Below are positions 15,468-23,408 of a stretch of 64,000 bases of DNA, piece after piece (position 1 is the first letter of the stretch; each line of letters opens with the position of its first letter). This stretch comes from Winogradskya humida (lineage in GTDB: Bacteria; Actinomycetota; Actinomycetes; Mycobacteriales; Micromonosporaceae). Made by a program: the position numbers and the translations under genes. The stretch is from contig NZ_BOMN01000112.1 in assembly GCF_016862215.1 (NCBI RefSeq), forward strand, positions 122,650 through 186,649, read 5' to 3'. Under the pieces are notes generated by a model. The model did not search any database. It was not told the origin of the DNA and was given only the letters and a program-made list of their open reading frames with translations.

Positions 15468-16929
15468 GCACCCGCCCGACGGCCGGCCCCACCGCGTTCA
15501 TGACGTCGGTGTCGTCCCCACCCCGGAAAATCGCCCAGACCACGGCACCCATGACCTCCGCCGGCTCGGTGAGCCCGGCCAGCTCGCGCTCCACGCCGCC
15601 CAGGCTCTCCAGCATCCGCTTGGCGACCTGCCCATCCCCACCGAGCGCCTCGGTCGGCCACACCACGGACCCGAGCCATGCCAGCACCTGCCGCACCGCG
15701 CCTCTCTGCCCCGCCGACCTCACGAGGTCCCCGACCATCACCCCGATCGTGTCCGCCCCGAACCCGGCCGCCTCCAGCCCCGAGTGGTCTCGCAGATGGT
15801 CGAACAACACGGGCGGCACGCGACTCGCCTCAAGGGCGGCGACGTCCCCGGCCTGCCGGCATTCAGCTCCGTCGTCGACCAGGTCCAGCTTGGTCAGAAG
15901 ATCGCTCAGCAAAGCGCTCGAGCTTCCACCGACGCCAAGCCCGGACAGGAAAAGCCGAAGGCCGATGTCGTCGACGAGCAGATCATTCCGGAACCGTTCC
16001 CGCTCCCAGGAAACCCTCCCCGGATGCAGGGTCCCCGACCCGAGCAGCACGTCCTCAGCGTCATAGACCGCCACCGTCAGATCCCCGGGACACCGGCAGA
16101 CATCACCCCGCAAATTCCCGGACGTGGTCCATTCCCGCAACTGCCGCAACGCGGTCTCGTCCTCAACGGTGGCAAGCACCTCCCGCCCGGCAACCGGTTG
16201 CCCATCCTCCCCGCCGTCCGCGATGACCACCTTCCGGGCGCGATCCCAGGTCTCCTTGAGCCACCGCCGGACCTGCCTCTCCCGGAGCACGCTGGGCCAG
16301 ACGACGCGGGAGTCCTCGATGCCGTACCGGACCATGGGGTGAAGGTCGTCGATCGCCAGGCCGCTGTCCAGGTAAGCCGCGAGCGACTTGCCGACTTTGT
16401 CGCCGGCACAATCGGCGATCTCCTCGTCGTGGGCCGCGACCATGATCACCTCCAGGGCGCGGGGATCCTTCCAGTTGGCCAGATCGACCACCGCCAGGAC
16501 CCGATCCTCCAGATCCCCGGCCGGGTCACGGGCCACCTCGACCAGCCGCTCGGCCCGGCCGTCCCAGGCCAGCACGTCACCCGTCGGCAGCTGATCCAGA
16601 AACACCTGCGGCGGCCGATACCGATGCACCTCCATGTAATGCAGGATCATCACCGGCGCGGCATAGACCACCCCGTTGCCGGCGTAGTACCGATACTCAC
16701 CGTTGCCATCGAACGGCGCATAGTCCGTACAGAACTCGCAGTCATGAAACCCGAGATGCATGCTCCCCACCCGCGGCGAGGCAGCCCGAACCCGCTCGAT
16801 GTCCTCATCCGTCAGCGGTGCTGAGCCTGTGACGCTCTGCAACCCGCGCTCCGACCCCAGCCACCCGATGTTGACCAGCGGGAGCGGATGCGGCATGTAT
16901 TCGTACGGCGAAAGATCGAGATACTCCAC
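15445..16929 (-). CDS. Unrecognised 494-residue protein
   Basis: Start GTG 16929 with GAGG seven nt upstream. The first 130 residues are aromatic-rich (YLDLSPYEYMPHP, VNIGWLGSERGLQ, FHDCEFCTDYAPF) and recall DUF7919-like proteins, a family of unknown function. The rest is acidic and helical, with CRCPGDL near residue 300 and alternating Leu/Asp/Val. No signal peptide or membrane helix. It is transcribed just downstream of a set of small unrecognised genes on the same strand. I cannot assign a function. Confidence 0.6.
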   Translation of the reverse strand: MEYLDLSPYEYMPHPLPLVNIGWLGSERGLQSVTGSAPLTDEDIERVRAASPRVGSMHLGFHDCEFCTDYAPFDGNGEYRYYAGNGVVYAAPVMILHYMEVHRYRPPQVFLDQLPTGDVLAWDGRAERLVEVARDPAGDLEDRVLAVVDLANWKDPRALEVIMVAAHDEEIADCAGDKVGKSLAAYLDSGLAIDDLHPMVRYGIEDSRVVWPSVLRERQVRRWLKETWDRARKVVIADGGEDGQPVAGREVLATVEDETALRQLREWTTSGNLRGDVCRCPGDLTVAVYDAEDVLLGSGTLHPGRVSWERERFRNDLLVDDIGLRLFLSGLGVGGSSSALLSDLLTKLDLVDDGAECRQAGDVAALEASRVPPVLFDHLRDHSGLEAAGFGADTIGVMVGDLVRSAGQRGAVRQVLAWLGSVVWPTEALGGDGQVAKRMLESLGGVERELAGLTEPAEVMGAVVWAIFRGGDDTDVMNAVGPAVGRVLRSGTGR

Positions 16930-17079
16930 GCAACCTCAGTTCAGCGCCACATCGGCGACAGCAGCGACTTCCTCGACGCTCATACCGACCTCGACAAAGC
17001 CGTTGAAATTGTATTCATAATCGCAGAACATCAGATACGTCAGGGGCCCAGGACCTGCCTGTTCCGACGAGTGTCCCGA

Positions 17080-17409
17080 TCATCCAAGACCATCGGAGCC
17101 GGCATCTTTCTCGTCGTCGGCCAGCCTTTGGGCTCTCGCCACCGAGGATGGGCTGGAGGAGAGCCTCAGCTCGTCGTTCGGCATGATGTCGATGGTCACC
17201 GCGTCGAGGAGCTGTCCGACGGCGGGGTAGTCGTCCGGGCCGACCTGTCCGTTGTCCGAGAGCAGGACGAAGTCGATGAAGGCAGGAACACCCGGCACGG
17301 GACGCTCGATTATTACTTCCACACCAAATCGTCCACGATGGCCGGAGACCCTGCATTGCACCAGTTGGAACTGGCGTAATCCAAGGCCGCCCCAATCAGA
17401 GTATTTCAT
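17080..17409 (-). CDS. Unrecognised 109-residue protein
   Basis: ATG 17409 is preceded by AGGAGGG eight nt upstream, a strong ribosome site. The product (MKYSDWGGLGLRQFQ...) is mixed alpha/beta with LVQCRVSGHRGRFGVEVII and FIDFVLLSDNGQVGPDDY, then a polar tail. A GTG ten codons upstream is possible but has no ribosome site. It lies between two other unrecognised genes on the same strand, in a stretch somewhat less GC-rich than average. The 150-bp gap to its left (16930-17079) shows nothing. Confidence 0.5.
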   Translation of the reverse strand: MKYSDWGGLGLRQFQLVQCRVSGHRGRFGVEVIIERPVPGVPAFIDFVLLSDNGQVGPDDYPAVGQLLDAVTIDIMPNDELRLSSSPSSVARAQRLADDEKDAGSDGLG

Positions 17410-17450
17410 GGCCGAGACCCTCCTGAAGTCGCGCTCCACATTATCTGACC

Positions 17451-17984
17451 TCAGAACAGGGCCCCCTGTCCGTCTGGGTCAGGGGCGGCGACCGGCCCAC
17501 CGCAGACAACTGGCGACTGCGACTGCTTGACATCGTCGTAATAGCCGGGCGCTGCGACGACGACTGACTCGAAGAACCCCGAATCAATCGCATTGCCGTA
17601 AACGGACAGGGACTTTCCCAATGCCAGGAATGCATCCGGAGCTACGACGGTCAGCCTGTCATCGACGGTTTCCAGACGAAGGTGCCGCGCGAGAGCGGCT
17701 TCCACCCTCTCGGCGCCGTCGCCGAATATCGACACTCCTTTATAGATGACGTTCAAGGACGGGTCGGAGGGGCGGTACACCTCCACCGCGTCCACTCGGC
17801 CGGCTCCGTCCTCGTGGGCCCGGATCGTCAGGCCACCCGAGAAATGCGCGGCTCCCCGGACGCCCCTGGCCACCCCGGGCCCCAGGAATCCTGGGAGGTT
17901 TGCCAGCACCCGCTCCGCCTCGGCGACAGGGACGCCGAGGTGGATACCCGCGGCCCCGCGCGGCGGGTCCAGGATGATGTCCAT
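17451..17984 (-). CDS. Unrecognised 177-residue protein
   Basis: Starts MDIILDPPRGAAGIHLGVPV, with alternating strand/helix sequence (GLTIRAHEDGAGRVDAVEVYR, then VIYKGVSIFGDGAERVEAAL; quoted in separate parts) and a loose Pro/Gly tail. The ATG at 17984 shares one base with the stop of the upstream gene (TGATG), so they are coupled. It has the look of small immunity or housekeeping proteins linked to toxin loci, but there is no recognised domain. Confidence 0.58.
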   Translation of the reverse strand: MDIILDPPRGAAGIHLGVPVAEAERVLANLPGFLGPGVARGVRGAAHFSGGLTIRAHEDGAGRVDAVEVYRPSDPSLNVIYKGVSIFGDGAERVEAALARHLRLETVDDRLTVVAPDAFLALGKSLSVYGNAIDSGFFESVVVAAPGYYDDVKQSQSPVVCGGPVAAPDPDGQGALF

Positions 17985-18706
17985 CAGCGATCCCCCACTC
18001 GCTCAGCGCGAAAGCTCCGCAGGACAGCGTCGAGGCGGGAGGCTGCGTGGTCGTGGCGGGGCCAGGAACGGATCATCGGGGGCATCGTGCTGACCTCGGA
18101 CCACGCGCCTTCGAGCGCGACCATGGTGTCGTCGGCAGTGAGCCAGTGGGTGTGGTGGCCGGTTGCTTCGGGGGCCGGGCGGAGGCTGAGGGAGGGGTCG
18201 GACATCAGGTGGTCGAGCAGCTCCCCCACTGCACCGGGGGTTGAGTAGCTGCGGCGCTCGGGCCCGCTGCGGGAGGCTTCGGCGTACAGGGCGTCGCATT
18301 CGATCAGGGCGTCGAGATTGCCGAACTCGATGGTGGACAGCGCGTCGATGCCGATCTCGACCTGGCCGGTGGGCTTCACGGAAGCGCCGGCGATGCTGCC
18401 GGTCTCCACGGCGTAGAGGATCTCCAGCTCTTCGTCGGGGTGCTCGGGTTCGCAGACGGGGGCGAATGTCACCTTTGATTGGAAGAAGCCGCTGGTGTAG
18501 GTCAGTCCGCTGTAGCGCGTCTGAAGTTGGGCCAGGAGGGTCACGATGTCGTCGTCCGGGCGGCCGTGGACCCGGTTGATCTCGCGGCGCAGGCGGTCGC
18601 CGGTGAGGCCTCGGTCGACCGTTACCCGGTGCGATCCGGAGCGCAGGAAGCGGACGGCTCGGGCCGACAGGGCGACCGGCGACTCCAGGAGATAACCCGA
18701 GGTCAC
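17984..18706 (-). CDS. Unrecognised 240-residue protein
   Basis: GTG 18706 overlaps the TetR stop (GTGA). The sequence is globular alpha/beta: RVHGRPDDDIVTLLAQLQ, SGFFQSKVTFAPVCEPEH, FGNLDALIECDALYAEA. There are no membrane segments. The aromatic/acidic pattern is loosely like SMI1/KNR4 (SUKH) immunity-type proteins; this is a weak resemblance only. Middle gene of the TetR-led minus-strand operon. Confidence 0.58.
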   Translation of the reverse strand: MTSGYLLESPVALSARAVRFLRSGSHRVTVDRGLTGDRLRREINRVHGRPDDDIVTLLAQLQTRYSGLTYTSGFFQSKVTFAPVCEPEHPDEELEILYAVETGSIAGASVKPTGQVEIGIDALSTIEFGNLDALIECDALYAEASRSGPERRSYSTPGAVGELLDHLMSDPSLSLRPAPEATGHHTHWLTADDTMVALEGAWSEVSTMPPMIRSWPRHDHAASRLDAVLRSFRAERVGDR

Positions 18707-19338
18707 GGGGACGGCCAGTGGGTGAGGCCGGTTTCGAGCAGGTGGGCGGCGCGGTGGACGTCGGCCGTCACCTCGGTCTGGAGCGTGACGGGGTCCGATG
18801 TGGTGGTCAGGTGGCGGTGGAGGGATTGGTATTGGACTCGCCAGAGGCCCAGGAGGGCCGTGGCGGCGATGGTGGGTTCCGGATCGGTGGGGGCGAGGCC
18901 GGTGCGGGCGGCGAGCAGCTCGGCGGCCACCGTGACGAAGCGGTCCATGGTGTTGCTCTGGTAGGCGCGGAGGGACGGGGTGGAGCCGATCAGGGCGCCG
19001 AAGCGGCGGTGGCCGGCGATGGCCTCGGGGTCCGTCAGGGCTGAGGTCATCCCCGTGAGTTCTTCGGCGAGGATGCGGAGGGCCGCTTGGACCGGGGGCA
19101 CCGAGGAGTCGGCCAGGCCGGTGCGTAGCGCTGACATCGTGGTTTCCAGGCGGTCCAGGACCAGGGATTCCTTGGTCGGGAAGTAGTTGAAGACCGTTTT
19201 TTCCGAGACGCCGCAGGCTTCCGCGACGTCGGCCACGCGGAAGGCGTCGAAGCCCTTCTCCAGAAACATGCGCGCCGCCGCGTCGGACAGCTGGCGGCGC
19301 ATCTCGCGCTTCTTGCGTTCGCGGAGGCCTTCGGTCAT
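18703..19338 (-). CDS. TetR-family transcriptional regulator
   Basis: 211 residues. The N-terminal helix-turn-helix is canonical: RRQLSDAAARMFLEKGFDAF, VADVAEACGVSEKTVFNYFP, TKESLVLDRLE. The C-terminal ligand domain is variable. The ATG at 19338 lies 21 bp from an imperfect palindrome in the divergent gap, so it probably represses itself and the SRPBCC gene. It heads an operon with two overlapping unrecognised genes. Confidence 0.9.
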   Translation of the reverse strand: MTEGLRERKKREMRRQLSDAAARMFLEKGFDAFRVADVAEACGVSEKTVFNYFPTKESLVLDRLETTMSALRTGLADSSVPPVQAALRILAEELTGMTSALTDPEAIAGHRRFGALIGSTPSLRAYQSNTMDRFVTVAAELLAARTGLAPTDPEPTIAATALLGLWRVQYQSLHRHLTTTSDPVTLQTEVTADVHRAAHLLETGLTHWPSP

Positions 19339-19359
19339 GAGGACGAGCTTAGTATGGTG

Positions 19360-19391
19360 CCAGGAAAATTACTGCTACTGTAAATTTCTGG
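19360..19391. promoter_or_regulatory. Palindromic operator between tetR and the SRPBCC gene
   Basis: CCAGGAAAATTAC (19360-19372), a 7-bp centre, and GTAAATTTCTGG (19380-19391) form an imperfect inverted repeat in an AT-rich island within GC-rich DNA. It sits between the TetR start (19338) and the ribosome site AAGGAG (19401-19406) of the SRPBCC gene, the usual place for a divergent TetR operator. Confidence 0.65.
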
Positions 19392-19411
19392 CGACCGTAA
19401 AAGGAGATCTC

Positions 19412-19861
19412 ATGAGTGAGTTCCGGATCGTGTGTGAGTACGCGTACCCGATCGAGGAGGTCTGGCGGGTGCTGACCGAGCCCGAGCTGGTCGCGCAGTG
19501 GACCGTGACCGGGCAGGGTGGGCGGCCGGAGGGGTTCGCGGCCGTGGCGGGGACGCGGTTCCGGCTGGTCGCGAAGCCCGTGATGGGGTGGCGCGGGATC
19601 GTCGACTGCGAGGTTCTGGAGGTCGAGGAGCCTCGGCTGCTGCGGTACACGTGGGTCGGGGATGAGGGTGAGGCGCCGTCGTTCGTGGCGTACCGGTTGG
19701 AGGCGACGCCGACCGGCACCCGGTTCACCTGGGAGCACACAGGGTTCTCGGGTGCCGGTGGGTTCTTCATGTCGCGTCTGTTGCGTACGGTCAGGAAGAA
19801 GATGTTGAACGAAGCTGTGCCGGCCGTACTTATGAAGCAGTCACTGAGAAGGAGTTCGTGA
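19412..19861 (+). CDS. SRPBCC/AHSA1-family protein
   Basis: 149 residues from ATG 19412, with AAGGAG six nt upstream. The AHSA1/START-like signature is visible: YAYPIEEVWRVLTEPELVAQW at the N-terminus, DCEVLEVEEPRLLRYTW in the middle and TRFTWEHTGFSG near the end. Such proteins bind hydrophobic ligands or act in stress responses; those paired with TetR or ArsR regulators are often detoxification-linked. The 3' end overlaps the convergent GH12 gene by 32 bp. Confidence 0.82.
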   Translation: MSEFRIVCEYAYPIEEVWRVLTEPELVAQWTVTGQGGRPEGFAAVAGTRFRLVAKPVMGWRGIVDCEVLEVEEPRLLRYTWVGDEGEAPSFVAYRLEATPTGTRFTWEHTGFSGAGGFFMSRLLRTVRKKMLNEAVPAVLMKQSLRRSS

Positions 19862-20522
19862 CGAAGTCCTTCCCGCCCGCCGACGACGTGATCTCGTAGC
19901 CGAGCTGGACGTTGCCGATGGTGACGTCGCCGAACCAGCCCTGGGTGCGGATCCACTGGGCGATGGCTCGGATGTCGACCGTGCCGGAGCTCGTGTTGCT
20001 GGTACGCACGAACGAGTACACCTGGTTGCTCCCGTTGGAGCCGCGGTAGATGGCCCACGTGTGGCCGCCCACCGACGTGGTGGTCTGCAGCGTGCCGAGC
20101 GGGCCGACCGCGCCGTACTTGTTCATCCAGAGCATGATCTCGTGGGCGTTGTCGGAGCTCCAGATGTCGTACGCCGTGGTGAACGCGACCCCGCTGGTCG
20201 GCACCGTGACGTTGAAGCTGCTCGTGGTGGTACCGAGGGCGCTGACCTTCTTACCGACGTACTTCGTGGCGTTGGGGTAGCTCTTGATGCCGCCGGTGTT
20301 CGGGTGGTTCGCCCAGACGCCCCAGTTCGACGCCGAGTTGGCCCAGATGGTCTGCGGGCCGTAGCCGGAGCCCCAGACGTTGTTGTAGAGCGTGTAGCCG
20401 TTGCTGGTCCAGGTGCCCCAGCGGTCGGTGGACGACCAGACGGCTGCCTGGGCCGGTGCCCCGATCAGAGCGGTGAGCGCGGCGACGAGCAGGACGATGA
20501 TCGTACGGACGGAGGTTTTCAC
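19830..20522 (-). CDS. Secreted glycoside hydrolase family 12 (endoglucanase/xyloglucanase)
   Basis: 230 residues. A Sec signal of about 26 residues (MKTSVRTIIVLLVAALTALI...) precedes a GH12 beta-jelly-roll. YNNVWGSGYGPQTIW, ASNWGVWANHP and GIKSYPN are family markers. Predicted catalytic glutamates are E128 in AHEIMLWMN (nucleophile) and E210 in LGYEITSS (acid/base). GH12 enzymes cleave beta-1,4-glucans such as cellulose and xyloglucan. It lies 9 bp after the pectinesterase, last gene of a plant cell-wall operon. No cellulose-binding module is present. Confidence 0.9.
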   Translation of the reverse strand: MKTSVRTIIVLLVAALTALIGAPAQAAVWSSTDRWGTWTSNGYTLYNNVWGSGYGPQTIWANSASNWGVWANHPNTGGIKSYPNATKYVGKKVSALGTTTSSFNVTVPTSGVAFTTAYDIWSSDNAHEIMLWMNKYGAVGPLGTLQTTTSVGGHTWAIYRGSNGSNQVYSFVRTSNTSSGTVDIRAIAQWIRTQGWFGDVTIGNVQLGYEITSSAGGKDFVTNSFSVTAS

Positions 20523-20531
20523 AGAGCCTCT

Positions 20532-21500
20532 TTACGAAACGACGGGGTTCCAGCCGTCGGAGCCGGCCAGGTACTTCTGGGAGGTGTAGTTCGCCGCGGT
20601 GGAGGCGGACATCTGCGGGCGGTCGCTGGTGCCGGTGGAAGCACCCGAGCCCGTGTTCGCGTACTCGTTGAATCTGCAGGTCTTCCAGGAGAAGCCGCTC
20701 ATGTCCTGCCACGCGCCGGCCTGGCGGATGTGGCCGCCGAGGGTGGACTCGCGGACCAGGACCTGACCGATGGCGTCGGCCGCGCCGCCCGCGTGCCAGC
20801 AGCGGCCCAGGGCGACGGTCTGCGTGGCGGACGGGCCCTGCAGGGTCGAGCGGGTGATGAGGATGCCGTACGCGTTGGAGGCGTTGGTCGCCGCGGCGGT
20901 GATGTAGCCGTTGTTGGTGCTGTTGCGGTCGAGGGACTTGATGGTCGTGGAGTCGATGACGACCGCGCCGTTGCCGTAGATGAAGTCGACGGCACCCTCG
21001 ATGTAGGACTTGTAGACGTACTGGCGGATCTGGGAACTGCCCGTGCCGCCCCAGGACAGGAACGTGTCCTGGTAGCCCTTCATCTGGACGTTGCGGTACG
21101 TCTGACGGTCGCCGGCGGCGTACAGCGCGAGGGCCTGGCTGCCCTCGCCGTACGTGTTCTGCATCGTCAGGCCCTTGATGGTGGTGTTCGCGGCGAGGTT
21201 GTAGACCGTCGCGCTCCCGGCCGTACCCGCGGTGGACTGGGGTTTGTTGCCCGTGATGACGATGTCGCCGGACGTGCCGGTCGAGCCCTGGATGGTGATG
21301 CCCGATTTGCTGGCCGGGATCTGCACCTGACCCTGATAGGTGCCGGGCTTGACGGTGATGATCGTGCCGGTGGTCGCGGCGCTGATCGCCGCCTGGATGG
21401 TGGTGTAGTTGCCGGAGCCGTCCGCCGCGACGGTGATCGTGGCGGCCAGGGAGGTGGGCGCGACGAACAGCGAGGCGACGAGCAGCAGTGGAGCGATCAT
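20532..21500 (-). CDS. Secreted pectinesterase (CE8)
   Basis: 322 residues. The signal peptide ends near SLAA (residue 20), followed directly by the family start TITVAADGSGNYTTIQAAI. Active-site elements of carbohydrate esterase family 8 are present: GYQDTFL (Q144, D145), DFIYGNG (D172, nucleophile) and LGRCW (R233, W235). It removes methyl esters from pectin, making substrate for pectate lyase. ATG 21500 overlaps the lyase stop (ATGA), so the genes are coupled. Confidence 0.92.
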   Translation of the reverse strand: MIAPLLLVASLFVAPTSLAATITVAADGSGNYTTIQAAISAATTGTIITVKPGTYQGQVQIPASKSGITIQGSTGTSGDIVITGNKPQSTAGTAGSATVYNLAANTTIKGLTMQNTYGEGSQALALYAAGDRQTYRNVQMKGYQDTFLSWGGTGSSQIRQYVYKSYIEGAVDFIYGNGAVVIDSTTIKSLDRNSTNNGYITAAATNASNAYGILITRSTLQGPSATQTVALGRCWHAGGAADAIGQVLVRESTLGGHIRQAGAWQDMSGFSWKTCRFNEYANTGSGASTGTSDRPQMSASTAANYTSQKYLAGSDGWNPVVS

Positions 21501-23284
21501 GGGGTGACGACCTTTCCGCCGAAGGTGACGACCAGCCTGCCGTCGGAGGCGAACGACCAGCCGAGGGCGCCGGTGAGGTTCGCGCAGCGGGAGCCGTTGG
21601 TGCCGGTCCAGAACTGGTTGGAGCTGTCCGCGTCGCCGACCGTCTTGTCGTTGGAGCCGCTGCTGCTGCGGCACGACGTGTTGTTGCGGAAGACCGAGGT
21701 GCCCGCGTCGAACGAGAAGTTGCGCTCGGCGTTGTTGACGCCGACGTTGTTCGAGATCGTCATCGTGCCGGGGTTGCTGTTGTACGTGAACCCGTGGTGG
21801 CCGTTGTTGTACGCCACGTTGCGCCGGACGATGTGGTTGACCGCGATGTCGTCGCCGCCGAGCTTGTAGCCGTTGCGGTCGCCGTTCGCGTTGACCGTGC
21901 CGTTGCTCAGCGTGCCGTTGGTGTAGGACAGCGAGTCCTCGATCGTCACCGGGCCGATCGCGCCGGTGTCGGTCTTCGTGTAGAGGTCCCACCCGTCGTC
22001 GATGTTGTTGTGCGACACGTCGTAGCGGAAGACGTTGCCGGTGCCGATGGTGAGCTTCGCGGCGAAACCGTCCGCGTCCTCGCCGTCCGAGTCGGCGTTG
22101 TCGTGCGATTCGGCGCTCAGGACCAGGTTGTTCGCCGGCCACTGGCTGTTCGGGGTGTCCGACGCGATCCGGGACAGCTGCAGGCCGGAGTCGCGGTTGT
22201 AGCGGGTGATGGTCCGCTCGACGATGTTGTTGCTGCCGCCGACGAAGATCCCGTTGTCCCCGGCGCGTTCGACGACCAGGCCGTAGAGGCGCCAGTAGTT
22301 GCCGTTGAGTGCCAGGCCGCGGTTGGCCGGGTCCTCGGTCTGCGCGGAGAAGTTCAAGACCGGAGTTTCGCCCGGGTACGCCGAGAGCGTCTTGCGGGCG
22401 CTCGACGTGCCGTTGTTCCCGGCCGCGATCGTGACGGTCGCCGTGGAGCTGTAGGTGCCGCCGCGCAGGTAGATCGTGCCGCCGGCCGCGACCCGGGTGA
22501 GCGCCGAGACGAGGGTCGTGGGCGCGGAGATCGTGCCAGCAGCGCTCGCACTTCCTGTTGGCGACGCGTAGATCGCGTCACCGGTGGGCGGAGGCGTCGT
22601 GGGCGTCGTGCTGGGGGTTGGGCTGGTAGTCGCCGGGGACGAGGGGGTGGACCCGCCGGTGGTGTTCACCGTGACGTCGTCGAAACCGGCTGTCGCGTAC
22701 GCCGTCTGCAGCCCGATCCGCCCCGCGGAGACGGACGAGTTCGTGGCGGACCCGACCGCGGCGCCGTCGACGCTGCCGGTGATCGTGGAGCCGGAGACGG
22801 TGAGACTCAGCGTGTACCAGGTGCCCGTGGCGACGGTGCGGGACGCCGTGCCGAGGACGGTGACCGCGCCACTGTTGACGGCCTGCAGCTGCGCCTGGTT
22901 GCCGGGCAGCAGCGCCAGCCGGTAGAACGTGGTCGCGCTGCCGGCCCGCGCCAGCAGTCCGGCGAATCCGTTCGACGCGAACGAGAGCGGCTTGACCCGC
23001 GCCGAGACCGTGTAGTCGGTCCAGGCGGTGTCGCCGGCGAATTCCCGGGCATTCTCACCGGTGGCGACGGTCTGCCGGAGAGTCGGTGATCCATCGGCGA
23101 CGATCGACCATGTGCCGCCCGATTTCGACCACGCGCTGGTGCTGCCCGATTCGAAGTCTGCGGTGAAGACCGTAGCCGCCTGCGCGGTCGCCACCGATAT
23201 CACCAGACCCGCTGTCACCAGGGCTATCAGCCCTCCGGCGCCGGCCGCCCGGCGCAGTGTGCGGGCCCGCAAAGATGGCGCCAT
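21497..23284 (-). CDS. Secreted pectate lyase-like protein (PL9-type beta-helix) with N-terminal jelly-roll module
   Basis: 595 residues from ATG 23284 (AAGGAG eight nt upstream). Order: signal peptide to about residue 36; a LamG/concanavalin-like module of about 170 residues (FTADFESGSTSAWSKSGGTW to TAGFDDVTVN); a Ser/Thr/Pro linker; then a right-handed parallel beta-helix with YKLGGDDI and NVAYNNGHHGFTYN, as in polysaccharide lyase family 9. Together with the overlapping CE8 gene and GH12 it makes a pectin and glucan degradation operon, and is first in transcription order. The N-terminal module could aid substrate binding. Confidence 0.85.
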   Translation of the reverse strand: MAPSLRARTLRRAAGAGGLIALVTAGLVISVATAQAATVFTADFESGSTSAWSKSGGTWSIVADGSPTLRQTVATGENAREFAGDTAWTDYTVSARVKPLSFASNGFAGLLARAGSATTFYRLALLPGNQAQLQAVNSGAVTVLGTASRTVATGTWYTLSLTVSGSTITGSVDGAAVGSATNSSVSAGRIGLQTAYATAGFDDVTVNTTGGSTPSSPATTSPTPSTTPTTPPPTGDAIYASPTGSASAAGTISAPTTLVSALTRVAAGGTIYLRGGTYSSTATVTIAAGNNGTSSARKTLSAYPGETPVLNFSAQTEDPANRGLALNGNYWRLYGLVVERAGDNGIFVGGSNNIVERTITRYNRDSGLQLSRIASDTPNSQWPANNLVLSAESHDNADSDGEDADGFAAKLTIGTGNVFRYDVSHNNIDDGWDLYTKTDTGAIGPVTIEDSLSYTNGTLSNGTVNANGDRNGYKLGGDDIAVNHIVRRNVAYNNGHHGFTYNSNPGTMTISNNVGVNNAERNFSFDAGTSVFRNNTSCRSSSGSNDKTVGDADSSNQFWTGTNGSRCANLTGALGWSFASDGRLVVTFGGKVVTP

Positions 23285-23408
23285 AGCAATTTCTCCTTGT
23301 CGGGAATGTGACTGAATGCCGCTAGCCGAATGTCCCACCAGAGATATACATCAGTCAATGAATTGGATTTGCAGGTTTGTTGCATCCAAGGTCGCCACAA
23401 TGTGTTCC

